Under the pieces are notes generated by a model. It worked only from the letters and a program-made list of their open reading frames with translations, did not search any database and was not told the origin of the DNA. A DNA stretch of 47,687 nucleotides from Candidatus Fusicatenibacter merdavium (GTDB lineage: Bacteria; Bacillota; Clostridia; Lachnospirales; Lachnospiraceae), in contig DXEK01000150.1 of assembly GCA_019115005.1 (NCBI GenBank), positions 1 to 47,687 of the forward strand. The letters run 5' to 3'. Shown piece after piece: positions 16,975-25,197 of this stretch. Numbering within the stretch: the stretch's first letter is position 1; every line of letters begins with the position of its first letter. A program made the translations under genes and the position numbers.

Positions 16975-17999
16975 TTAATGCAAAGAAAAAAAGCATATTT
17001 GCAGTCTGTGACACAGAGATTGAGTATGCGTATAACTTTATGGAATATCTGATGCAGAAGAAAAATATTCCATTTGAAGTTCAGGTTTTCACTAGCCCGG
17101 AGGTTCTGATGGATTTTGCCGGGAATCATGAGATTGAGATCCTGCTGATCTCGGACAAGGCCATGAAAGAAGAGATCCGCAGTCTTCCAGTCCGACAGAT
17201 CATTATACTGTCGGAGGGTGTTCACAGCCCGGATCTTGATCAATATCCGGCTGTTTATAAGTACCAGTCCTCGGACAAGGTTATCCGGGAAGTGATGGCC
17301 TGTTACGGAGTGGAAAACGAAGTGGCAGTGTCCCAGAGCGGCGTGGTAAAAAAGGAGATGCGTGTGATTGGAGTGTATTCTCCCATCGGACGAACCCAGA
17401 AAACGTCCTTTGCTCTGACACTCGGACAGATCCTGGGGCGGGAACACGCGGCGCTTTACCTGAATCTGGAAAGCTATTCCGGGTTTGAACAGCTTCTTGA
17501 AACACATTTCGATCAGAGCCTCAGCGACATTCTTTATTATGCCAGGCAGGAGAACAGCGGTATCGTCTATAAGATCGCGGGTATGGTCCAGACCATACAA
17601 AATCTTGATTTTCTGCCTCCGGTTCTTTTCCCAATGGATATTCAGACAACCAAATATGAAGAATGGATCTGGTTGTTCCGGCAGTTGGAACAGAACAGCA
17701 ACTATGAGATCCTGATCCTGGATCTGGGAGACGGTGTGGCGGATCTGTATCAGATCCTTGATTACTGCACGGAAATTTATGTCCCGGTCCGCCAGGATCT
17801 GATGTCTATGGCCAAGATCGAACAGTTTGAAAATGCACTGCAGATGTGGGATTCGCTGTCCGTCCTGGGAAAAATGAAGAAGATCCGTATTCCGTTCTAC
17901 GCAGCCGGAAAAAGCGGCAGAGACTGGCTGGAAGGACTCGCCTGGAGTGAACTGGGAGACTATGTCAGGAAAGTACTGCGGGGAGAGGATACCGGATGA
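16971..17999 (+). CDS. tadZ: TadZ/CpaE-like P-loop protein
   Basis: The 342-residue product follows the TadZ plan: a degenerate receiver-like N-terminal domain (about 1-110) and a MinD/ParA-like ATPase domain. TadZ helps place the Tad machine at the cell pole or assembly site. Its P-loop is unusual, YSPIGRTQKTS (126-136), in place of KGGxGKTT; the final Lys-Thr is kept but the signature lysine is missing. DLGDG near residue 255 is the likely Walker B region. The TTG start at 16971 overlaps the previous stop (TTGA), with TTAGGAGG just before it. It overlaps tadA by 4 nt. Confidence 0.8.
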   Translation: MINAKKKSIFAVCDTEIEYAYNFMEYLMQKKNIPFEVQVFTSPEVLMDFAGNHEIEILLISDKAMKEEIRSLPVRQIIILSEGVHSPDLDQYPAVYKYQSSDKVIREVMACYGVENEVAVSQSGVVKKEMRVIGVYSPIGRTQKTSFALTLGQILGREHAALYLNLESYSGFEQLLETHFDQSLSDILYYARQENSGIVYKIAGMVQTIQNLDFLPPVLFPMDIQTTKYEEWIWLFRQLEQNSNYEILILDLGDGVADLYQILDYCTEIYVPVRQDLMSMAKIEQFENALQMWDSLSVLGKMKKIRIPFYAAGKSGRDWLEGLAWSELGDYVRKVLRGEDTG

Positions 18000-19174
18000 A
18001 AGAAGCCGAGGCGCTGAGACCGCTGCTGCTGGAGGAGATCGATATCACAAAGGAGCCGGAGGATGATAAAATCCTGGAGTTGATCGACCGGCTGATTCTC
18101 GGAGAAGAGATCACCAGAAAGCTGCCGGTGAAGCGAAAGCTGGAAGTGCGGCAGGAACTGTTCTATTCTGTGCGCAGGCTGGACGTTCTGCAGGAATTGC
18201 TGGATGATCCGGACGTGACGGAGATCATGGTGAACGGGTACGATACAATCTTTGTGGAGAAGCGGGGAAAGATCTTTTTTTACGGGAAACAGTTTACCTC
18301 GAAGGAGAAGCTGGAGGACATTATCCAGCAGATCGCGGGAAGCTGTAACCGGGTGGTCAATGAACAGACGCCGATCGTGGACGCCCGGCTGGAGAACGGA
18401 GACCGGGTGAATGTGGTCCTGCGCCCTGTTGCGCTGAACGGTCCGATCCTGACGATCCGGCGCTTCCCGGAACATCCGATCACGATGGCACAGCTGATCA
18501 GCCGGAATTGTATCTCCGGGGAAGCGGCGGATTTTCTGAACCGCCTGGTGCAGGCAAAGTATTCGATCCTGGTCGGAGGAGGCACATCCACGGGAAAGAC
18601 TACGTTTCTGAACGCTCTGAGTTCCTATATCCCTTCCGGAGAACGGATTATCACCATCGAAGATAATGCAGAACTTCAGATTCAGGGGATTGAGAATCTT
18701 GTGCGGCTGGAGGCTCGGGAGATCCATCTGGAGGGCCAGCAGAGCATTACGATCCGCGATCTGATCCGTACTTCGCTTCGGATGCGTCCGTCGAGGATCA
18801 TTATCGGGGAGGTCCGGGGCGCGGAGGCCTGGGATTTTCTGCAGGCGTTAAATACCGGGCATAACGGTTCTCTTGGGACTGCTCATGCCAACAGTACAGA
18901 AGATATGCTGGGCCGCCTCGAATCCATGGTGTTGATGGGAATGGATCTCCCTCTGGAGGCCATTCGAAGACAGATTGTCTCCGGAGTTGAGATCCTGGTC
19001 CATCTGGAGCGGGATTCCGGAGGAGAGAGACATGTGGAAGAGATCTCCGAGATCGACGGTATACGCGGCGGAGTGATCGTGCTTAATCCGCTGTTTCAGT
19101 GGGAACACGGGAAAGGACTGAGAGAATGCGGAACACTGAAAAACACAAAAAAGCTGGAGCGGCTTCGGAACTGA
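17996..19174 (+). CDS. tadA: TadA/CpaF secretion ATPase
   Basis: This 392-residue cytoplasmic ATPase of the CpaF/VirB11 type powers pilus assembly. It has an N-terminal helical part, the segment DVTEIMVNGYDTIFVEKRG shared with CpaF proteins, Walker A GGGTSTGKTT (194-203), and an Asp/Glu box and Walker B region in RPSRIIIGEVRGAEAWD, followed by GHNGSLGTAHANS, the VirB11/PulE-type His box. The length is normal. It begins by a 4-nt ATGA overlap with the TadZ gene and its end overlaps tadB by 49 nt. Confidence 0.95.
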   Translation: MKEAEALRPLLLEEIDITKEPEDDKILELIDRLILGEEITRKLPVKRKLEVRQELFYSVRRLDVLQELLDDPDVTEIMVNGYDTIFVEKRGKIFFYGKQFTSKEKLEDIIQQIAGSCNRVVNEQTPIVDARLENGDRVNVVLRPVALNGPILTIRRFPEHPITMAQLISRNCISGEAADFLNRLVQAKYSILVGGGTSTGKTTFLNALSSYIPSGERIITIEDNAELQIQGIENLVRLEAREIHLEGQQSITIRDLIRTSLRMRPSRIIIGEVRGAEAWDFLQALNTGHNGSLGTAHANSTEDMLGRLESMVLMGMDLPLEAIRRQIVSGVEILVHLERDSGGERHVEEISEIDGIRGGVIVLNPLFQWEHGKGLRECGTLKNTKKLERLRN

Positions 19175-19914
19175 AAACAGACTATGACAGATACCGGCCC
19201 AAGACGCGAGAGTTGGTTCGGTGGTGTCTGGAGAGTATAGGGATCTTTGCAGGTTTGGACTTTCTGTTTTACCGGTCGGCTGCGATGGCTGTACTCTGGT
19301 TTCCGTTTGTATGGTTCTGGATCCGGTGGAGAAGAAAGCAGGCGGCTGAAAATCGGAAGAAAACACTCTACTACCACTTCCGCGATCTGACTGCATCCAT
19401 GCAGTTCGCAGTATGTGCCGGTTATTCGCTGGAGAATGCCGTCCGGGAAGCTTATCAGGATCTCCGGCAGACTTACGGGGAAAAGGATGTGCTGGTGCGG
19501 GAACTGAAATTTATGTGGAATCAGATCGCGCTGAATCTCCCGGTGGAACAGCTTTTTATGGATCTGGCTGTACGCAGCGGTTTGGAGGATATCCAGATGT
19601 TTGCCAATGTGCTGGCGATAGCCAAACGGACCGGCGGAAATATGGAGGCAGTCATGAAAAATACCTGGCGGATCCTCAGCGGGAAAATCGATACCGAGAG
19701 GGAGATTGCCAGCAGCATTGCGTCCAGGAAATATGAGCAGACGATCATGAATGTGATCCCTCTGGGGATCATCCTGTATATCCAGGTATCCTTTCCGGAT
19801 TTTATGGAGGTTCTGTACGGCAATCTTTTGGGTGTGATCGTGATGACGGCTTGTCTTGGCATTTATCTGGTTTCGCTGGGGATCGGTCAGAAGATCATGA
19901 GAATTGAGGTATGA
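19126..19914 (+). CDS. tadB: TadB-like membrane assembly protein (T2SSF family)
   Basis: This 262-residue inner-membrane platform protein is of the GspF/TadB family. It has two N-terminal hydrophobic segments (about 45-78), a cytoplasmic helical domain with the family-like run AVCAGYSLENAVREAYQDL and LAIAKRTGGNMEAVMKNT, then two C-terminal spans. The start at 19126 has AAAGGA 9 nt upstream and is preferred to 19099. It lies within the end of tadA and is followed one nucleotide later by tadC. Confidence 0.9.
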   Translation: MRNTEKHKKAGAASELKTDYDRYRPKTRELVRWCLESIGIFAGLDFLFYRSAAMAVLWFPFVWFWIRWRRKQAAENRKKTLYYHFRDLTASMQFAVCAGYSLENAVREAYQDLRQTYGEKDVLVRELKFMWNQIALNLPVEQLFMDLAVRSGLEDIQMFANVLAIAKRTGGNMEAVMKNTWRILSGKIDTEREIASSIASRKYEQTIMNVIPLGIILYIQVSFPDFMEVLYGNLLGVIVMTACLGIYLVSLGIGQKIMRIEV

Positions 19915-19915
19915 A

Positions 19916-21199
19916 ATGATAGGAATACATCTGATCACAGGGGCGGGGCTGCTTCTCTGGTATTACTGGAGAAAGAAAAACGGAAAGTCTGACGTTATGG
20001 AAAAGCGCATCTTTCTGTTCGCAGTGATTGGGAACATAGCAGGGCTGGCGCTGACGACTGCCGCTTATTGGAATGCAGGTCTTGGGGCAGAGCCTGCGGT
20101 CGAGAAAGGCAGCTACGGTGAACAGGCCAGAGCAGAAGCGTTTGAAGTGTCACAGGAAAACGGTGAGAATCAGAAAATTACGGTGCTGGTTCCCGCCAGA
20201 CAGTACAGAGAAGAGGAGATAGAGGAATGGCTGGAACAGGCAGAGAAGGTATTGGATACGGTCATACTCGGTGAAAATGCATCTCTTCAACATGTGGATC
20301 AGGATCTGAACCTGGTTTCGCAGATACCGGACAGCCCGGTGACTGTCTCCTGGGATACGAATGAACCGCTGCTGGTGGGCTATGAGGGTAAAGTATCAGA
20401 TGAAGTTCCGGAGGAAGGCGCTGAGGTACAGCTGAAAGCGACGCTCACGCTTCAGGGAGAGACACAGGAATGTATCCGCAGGATTGTCGTCTACCCCAAA
20501 CAGCAGGAGAAATCACTGGAACAACTGGTTCAGGAAGCGGCAGAAGAAAAAAACACAGATGCCGCGGAAGAACTGTATTATCTCCCGGAGGAAATCAACG
20601 GTCAGAAGCTGATCTGGAAGAAAATCCCGGACAGAACCGGAGGACTGATCGCGGTGTTTGCGCTGCTGGCAGCGCTGCTGTACGGCGGAACCCGGATGGA
20701 AAAAAGAGAGGAAGCCAGACGCACCCGGGAGGAAGAGATTCAGAAAGACTATCCGGAGATCGTGAGTGCCCTGGTACTGCTGCTGGGAGCAGGACTCAGC
20801 ATGAGAAAGGCGTTGGAACGGATCGCGCTGGACTATCAGATCCGGCGGAAAACGAAATCCTTCAGAGCGCGTCCCGCCTATGAAGAACTGCTTTATACCT
20901 GGCAGGAAATGGAGAGCGGTATCTCTGAAGGAAATGCCTATGAACATCTGGGAGCGAGATGCCAGGGAACTTCCTATCGTGCGCTGGCAACTTTGCTGAC
21001 GCAGAATCTGAAAAAAGGCAGTAAAGGACTGCTGGAATTGCTGGAACAAGAATCCTCGGAAGCTTTCGAGGAGCGCAGACGCAGAGCAAGAGCAGAGGGA
21101 GAGAAGGCAGGGACAAAGCTGCTGCTCCCCATGATGCTGATGCTCGGGGTTGTGTTTCTGCTGATTCTGGTGCCGGCGTTCCTGTCCTTTTATGCATAA
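19916..21199 (+). CDS. tadC: TadC-like protein with an added extracytoplasmic domain
   Basis: The 427-residue product is longer than the usual TadC of about 300. Residues 240-427 are a standard T2SSF/TadC domain (YPEIVSALVLLLGAGLSMRKA, YEHLGARCQGTSYRALATLL, then a C-terminal span). Before it come two short hydrophobic segments (about 3-15 and 25-43) and then about 180 residues likely outside the membrane. Residues about 115-180 (IPDSPVTVSWDTNEPLLVGY, LKATLTLQGETQECIRRIVV) resemble atrophied bacterial Ig-like repeats. A hydrophobic span at about 230-245 returns the chain to the membrane. The start at 19916 follows TTGAGGT. The domain call is a pattern match and needs a structure prediction. 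Confidence 0.8.
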   Translation: MIGIHLITGAGLLLWYYWRKKNGKSDVMEKRIFLFAVIGNIAGLALTTAAYWNAGLGAEPAVEKGSYGEQARAEAFEVSQENGENQKITVLVPARQYREEEIEEWLEQAEKVLDTVILGENASLQHVDQDLNLVSQIPDSPVTVSWDTNEPLLVGYEGKVSDEVPEEGAEVQLKATLTLQGETQECIRRIVVYPKQQEKSLEQLVQEAAEEKNTDAAEELYYLPEEINGQKLIWKKIPDRTGGLIAVFALLAALLYGGTRMEKREEARRTREEEIQKDYPEIVSALVLLLGAGLSMRKALERIALDYQIRRKTKSFRARPAYEELLYTWQEMESGISEGNAYEHLGARCQGTSYRALATLLTQNLKKGSKGLLELLEQESSEAFEERRRRARAEGEKAGTKLLLPMMLMLGVVFLLILVPAFLSFYA

Positions 21200-21263
21200 A
21201 AACCGCTTTTGTCCGCGGCCCACCGGCCGGGAATGGACAGGGCGCAGGAAGGGAGGTGAGACC

Positions 21264-21431
21264 ATGTGGAGAATACTGGAGTTCTGGCAGGAAGAAGACG
21301 CAGTCGGCGTTGTGGAAATCATTCTGATCCTTGTCGTACTTATCGGCCTCGTGATCATTTTCAAAGAGCAGCTGGTAAGCCTCGTCAACGGCATTCTGGA
21401 GAAGATCACAAGTCAAAGCAATTCCATCTGA
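21264..21431 (+). CDS. Flp1-like type IVb pilin
   Basis: This 55-residue protein is the likely main pilin of the Tad system. A short leader ends in EEDAVG, followed by VVEIILILVVLIGLVIIF, the class III prepilin pattern with Gly before the cut and Glu three residues later. A short charged tail follows. GGGAGGTGAG is 5 nt before the ATG at 21264. Secreted Flp pilins are usually about 50-60 residues after cleavage, so the size fits. It sits between the platform gene and the minor-pilin-like genes, as expected. Confidence 0.87.
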   Translation: MWRILEFWQEEDAVGVVEIILILVVLIGLVIIFKEQLVSLVNGILEKITSQSNSI

Positions 21432-21562
21432 GCCGAGAAGACGGATTCCTCACAGAGAAGAAAACGAATTTCTGATAAAAGGCCGGCAGCGGCAAAGACG
21501 TAAAATGTAAGAACAGGTTGTCGGATGCAAAGCAGACGGCAGCCGGAAAGGAGCTGTATACC

Positions 21563-23119
21563 ATGAGAGAAAACGGAAGCATTACAGTTTATATGAGTCT
21601 GATTTTCAGCGTGATCCTCGCGCTGATCGCAGGAAGCCTGCAGTCGGTCCGGATGGCATATGCACGTGTTTTGACGGCAGCTGCAGCGGAACAGGGGCTG
21701 TATTCCGTATTCTCCCGTTTTGACAGCGTGCTTCTGGAAGAATATGAATTGTTCTTTCTGGACGGCGGCTGTGGAACGGGCGAATGGCAGCCCGGAAACC
21801 TGTATCAGACAGCAGAGGATACCGTTTCCTGGATCCTGGGAATGGAAGAAGGGAATCAGATATTGGACAGATTTTCTTCCGGCCTGACGCTGGAAAGCGG
21901 AAGTATCACTTCCTACACGCTTGCGACGGACAATGACGGAGAAGCGTTTTTCCGGCAGGTCTGTGAAGCGATGAAACAGAATCTGGGAGCTTATGGTATA
22001 CAGCAACTTTCCGAAAGACTGAAAACACAGGAGACTGCCTGGGATGCCCAGGAGGATCAGCAGGAGATCGGGGATTCCGGACAGACTGTGGAAGAATATG
22101 AACAGGCGGTGAAGGAGGCGGAAGAGGTAAAGAAAAATCAGGCGGCAGAGCAGGAATCCGGAGAAGTTTCCGGAACAGGAGAGGCGTTGTCAGTCTCGGG
22201 ATCCGGTGAGAATCCGAATCCGGATAGCCAGGAAGGTCAACAGTCAGTGGAAGTTCCCCAGGGATTTGTAAATCCCATTGAGGTGATTCGCGAGATTCAA
22301 AAGAAGGGGGTCTTAAGTCTTGTACTTCCTTCCGGACAGTCACTTCCCGGTCAGGCAGTGGATCCTGCACAGCTGGCTTCTAACCGGAATTTGCAGGAAG
22401 GGCTTCAGGTGATACACACAGAAAGAGAGGTGGAGTTTGTGGATAAACTCCTTCAGAATGAGTACCTACTGTGGAAATTTCCCTGTTACACCGATCATGA
22501 AGATACGAAAGGCCTGCAGTGCCAGATTGAGTATGCGATCGCGGGGAAAGAAAGCGATATGGAAAACCTGAAAAGTGTAGCGGGACAGCTTCTGGCGGCG
22601 CGGGAAGCGGCGAATGTGATACATATTCTGGGGAGTCCGGAAAAACGTTCTCAGGTCAACGCCATGGCGGCGACGATTGCGGCGGCTCTGGCGCTTCCCA
22701 TAGCTACTGGTATTGTGTCAGCGGCGCTGATCGCCTGCTGGGCGTTCGCCGAGAGTGTCCTGGATGTCAGAGAACTTCTGGACGGCGGAAAGATTGCTCT
22801 TGTGAAGACGAATTCTTCCTGGCAGCTGGCGCTGGAAAATCTTCCGCAGATCCTGGACGGTCTGGATTCTCTGCGAAAAAGCAGTGACAATGGACTTTCC
22901 TATAAAGACTATCTGAGAATTCTTTTGCTCAAAGAGGATTCCTCGGAAGTCAACAGAAAAATCATGGATCTGGTGGAGCATAATATGCGGACTCGCCTCG
23001 GTGTTCCGGGGTTTTGTATGGATCAGTGTATTTTTTCCATGGGAATCGAGTGGAACCTGAGGTACGCAGCACAGTCTCTCAATGTGATACGAGAGTACAG
23101 TTATGGAATGGAGGTGTAA
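21563..23119 (+). CDS. DUF5702-type protein of the Tad locus
   Basis: The 518-residue product opens with GSITVYMSLIFSVILALIAG, matching the class III prepilin pattern but with Tyr in place of the usual Glu at position +5. A large, mostly hydrophilic exported region follows, with a low-complexity Glu/Gln/Ser stretch at about 165-235, then two helical segments near 375-410 (AATIAAALALPIATGIVSAAL) that may reinsert in the membrane. DUF5702 proteins are recurrent partners of Gram-positive Tad loci, with unknown role; I place it there from size, context and the N terminus. The start at 21563 follows AAAGGAG. It may be an assembly or minor pilin-like protein. Confidence 0.75.
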   Translation: MRENGSITVYMSLIFSVILALIAGSLQSVRMAYARVLTAAAAEQGLYSVFSRFDSVLLEEYELFFLDGGCGTGEWQPGNLYQTAEDTVSWILGMEEGNQILDRFSSGLTLESGSITSYTLATDNDGEAFFRQVCEAMKQNLGAYGIQQLSERLKTQETAWDAQEDQQEIGDSGQTVEEYEQAVKEAEEVKKNQAAEQESGEVSGTGEALSVSGSGENPNPDSQEGQQSVEVPQGFVNPIEVIREIQKKGVLSLVLPSGQSLPGQAVDPAQLASNRNLQEGLQVIHTEREVEFVDKLLQNEYLLWKFPCYTDHEDTKGLQCQIEYAIAGKESDMENLKSVAGQLLAAREAANVIHILGSPEKRSQVNAMAATIAAALALPIATGIVSAALIACWAFAESVLDVRELLDGGKIALVKTNSSWQLALENLPQILDGLDSLRKSSDNGLSYKDYLRILLLKEDSSEVNRKIMDLVEHNMRTRLGVPGFCMDQCIFSMGIEWNLRYAAQSLNVIREYSYGMEV

Positions 23120-23123
23120 AAGG

Positions 23124-24053
23124 GTGCCCTTTTATCGGGAAAGAAAGAAAAGGCTTCTCAATCGTTCAATAAATAAATCCAATCATCCCACTCTTCTTTG
23201 TCCGGTAAGGACACCTGTCTTATTTCTGTCTGGTCAGAAGACAGAAAATCATCCAGCCTTTCCCGGTAAGAGGGTAACCTTCTGCACCTCACGCAAAGGC
23301 AGTCTGACGGTTGAAGCGGCGCTTGTTCTGCCGATTTTCCTCTTTGCGGTTCTTACTTTGCTGAATCTAATGGAAGTATGCCGGATCCAGGGGATTGTGA
23401 ATGTATCCTTGCAGAACAGCGCGGAGACGCTCGGCACTTATGGGTACGTGCTTCCAGGAGAAGAGAACGGTGCAGAGCTTGTGCTTGGAAGCGGAGTCTG
23501 CATCCTGTACGCGCAGAATCAGCTTCCCGGGGAGATTGGAACCCGTGGGACCGTGTCGCTTCTTGGAAGCAGATATGAGTACCACACGGTTAAGCTTCAG
23601 GCAGAGTATAAGATGAAAGTCGGATATCTGTTTTTTATTCCGGAGGTAAAAGTGATATGTCGCGGGCGGGTCCGTGCCTGGACAGGTGATACCGAAGAAG
23701 AACGGGCGGCCGTCGATTATGAGGAGATGGTCTTTGTCACGGAGTACGGAGAAGTGTATCACACATCATCGTCCTGCCGTCATTTAAGTGTCAGTATATC
23801 TGCGGCGGCGCTCAGCAAGGTCAGCGCCATGAGAAACGAGAACGGGGAAAAGTATTATGCCTGTGAGAAATGTGTGGGAAGCGGGACCGTAAATGAATTG
23901 GTGTACGTGACAGGTACCGGAAACCGGTATCACAATTCACTGGAATGCAGCGGACTGAAGAGGAGCGTACGTCTGGTAAAGCTGTCGGAAGTATCCGGGT
24001 ATCCGCTTTGCAGTACCTGCCGGGCGATGGCAGCGGAAGGAGAGGGAACATAG
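23124..24053 (+). CDS. TadE-like pseudopilin with two Cys/His modules
   Basis: The 309-residue protein has a long 57-residue leader ending in RKG, then SLTVEAALVLPIFLFAVLTL, the TadE prepilin signature with Glu at +5. The middle (about 95-195) is a strand-rich exported domain. The end has two similar modules: YHxxxxC plus CxxC at residues 212-250 (H213, C218, C247, C250) and 269-299 (H270, C275, C296, C299), likely metal-binding. The GTG start at 23124 is favoured by GGAGGTG 8 nt upstream; an ATG at 23103 would overlap the previous gene. The CxxC tail is not typical of TadE and is the oddest part of the locus. Confidence 0.75.
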   Translation: MPFYRERKKRLLNRSINKSNHPTLLCPVRTPVLFLSGQKTENHPAFPGKRVTFCTSRKGSLTVEAALVLPIFLFAVLTLLNLMEVCRIQGIVNVSLQNSAETLGTYGYVLPGEENGAELVLGSGVCILYAQNQLPGEIGTRGTVSLLGSRYEYHTVKLQAEYKMKVGYLFFIPEVKVICRGRVRAWTGDTEEERAAVDYEEMVFVTEYGEVYHTSSSCRHLSVSISAAALSKVSAMRNENGEKYYACEKCVGSGTVNELVYVTGTGNRYHNSLECSGLKRSVRLVKLSEVSGYPLCSTCRAMAAEGEGT

Positions 24054-24054
24054 T

Positions 24055-24483
24055 ATGAAGCTGACGGTAGGTTTGGGTGCAGCGCTTGGGATTCTGAGCG
24101 TTCATGCTTTCATGGACATCCGGACGAGAAGGATCAATCTGATCGTCACGGGATTTTGCCTGGCGGCGGGGGTGATCTGGCAGATCACATGGGAGAAATC
24201 AGAAGTATGGGAAATCTTACTGTCCTGTCTTCCCGGTATACTGCTGCTGGCAGCGGCGTATCTGACGGAGCAGAAGATCGGCAGCGGGGACGGATGGGTC
24301 GTGACAGCGGCCGGCGTCTGGACAGGGTTTGAGGATATCTTCCTGATCCTGACAGTGGGAATGCTCGCCTGTGCGGTGTGCAGCGGGACTCTGCTGGTGT
24401 TGAAAAAGGTGCGAAGGAGAGACGCTCTTCCGTTTATCCCGTTCCTGGTCATCGGATGGATCGGAAGAATGTTTCTCATGTAG
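24055..24483 (+). CDS. Prepilin peptidase A24, second copy
   Basis: This 142-residue membrane aspartic protease is a short A24-type enzyme. The two catalytic Asp residues are in FMDIRTRRINL and the GxGD motif of IGSGDGWVV; six hydrophobic segments make up the rest. The ATG follows the previous stop by 1 nt, and AAGGAGAGGG precedes it, so it is tightly coupled to the TadE-like gene before it. Together with the copy at 16447 the locus has two processing enzymes. They may split the work between the pilin and the TadE-like proteins, but this is inference. Confidence 0.85.
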   Translation: MKLTVGLGAALGILSVHAFMDIRTRRINLIVTGFCLAAGVIWQITWEKSEVWEILLSCLPGILLLAAAYLTEQKIGSGDGWVVTAAGVWTGFEDIFLILTVGMLACAVCSGTLLVLKKVRRRDALPFIPFLVIGWIGRMFLM

Positions 24484-24552
24484 GAACGGAAGGAAGAACG
24501 GACAGGTATCCAGGTCAGATATGCGGATCAGAAAATAAAGGAGTGCAGCGCA

Positions 24553-25095
24553 ATGACAAAAATCATCGATGAGCCTGATACGGCGGAACACAAAGATCTT
24601 GTGGGGAGCAAAAAACGGAGGAAAAATGCAGCCATGGAAAGAAAAAACGTTATGTCCTCAGAAGAGAATGCTGTTCTGTGGAAGATACCGGGAAGTATCA
24701 CTGTGGAAGCGGCAATGGTCGTCCCGCTCGCGCTGATGGTGATCTTCCTGCTGATCTCTCTGGACTTTTACGTTCACGACAAATCCTACTATACCTTATG
24801 TGCGCTGGAGACTGCTCTTACCGGTTCCAGTTACGGCAGAATGGATCCGGAAAATGGGGAAGCGCAGGCAAAAGAAAAGCTTGGGGCTTTGATAAAGTCG
24901 CACCGGATGCCGACAGAAATCGCCCGGGGAAATGTGAACGTGACGGAAGATCAGACAGAGGTCTCCTTTGAGGGAGCAGTTTACCGGCTCTGGGGTGCCG
25001 GGGCATGGGAATATAAGGTCAGCGGGACCGTGGAGACAGTAAATCCCAAAAAGCGGATCCGGCAGATCCGGATGGTGAAGAATGTTATACAATGA
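24553..25095 (+). CDS. TadE-like pseudopilin
   Basis: The 180-residue product has a charged 46-residue leader ending in KIPG, then SITVEAAMVVPLALMVIFLL, the class III prepilin signature with Glu at +5. The rest is an exported domain with strands and one helix. It lacks the Cys modules of the previous TadE-like protein. AAAGGAG lies 9 nt before the ATG. TadE/TadF-like minor pilins are needed for Flp assembly in other Tad systems. Confidence 0.8.
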   Translation: MTKIIDEPDTAEHKDLVGSKKRRKNAAMERKNVMSSEENAVLWKIPGSITVEAAMVVPLALMVIFLLISLDFYVHDKSYYTLCALETALTGSSYGRMDPENGEAQAKEKLGALIKSHRMPTEIARGNVNVTEDQTEVSFEGAVYRLWGAGAWEYKVSGTVETVNPKKRIRQIRMVKNVIQ

Positions 25096-25197
25096 CGGAA
25101 TGAGCGTTTTGAAACAGGGTGTCCTGATATGGGTTTGAAGTGCTTCGCAGAGAAAAGTAACATTCAGAGAGTTCAGGGGGAAAGAGAGGAAAAAACG

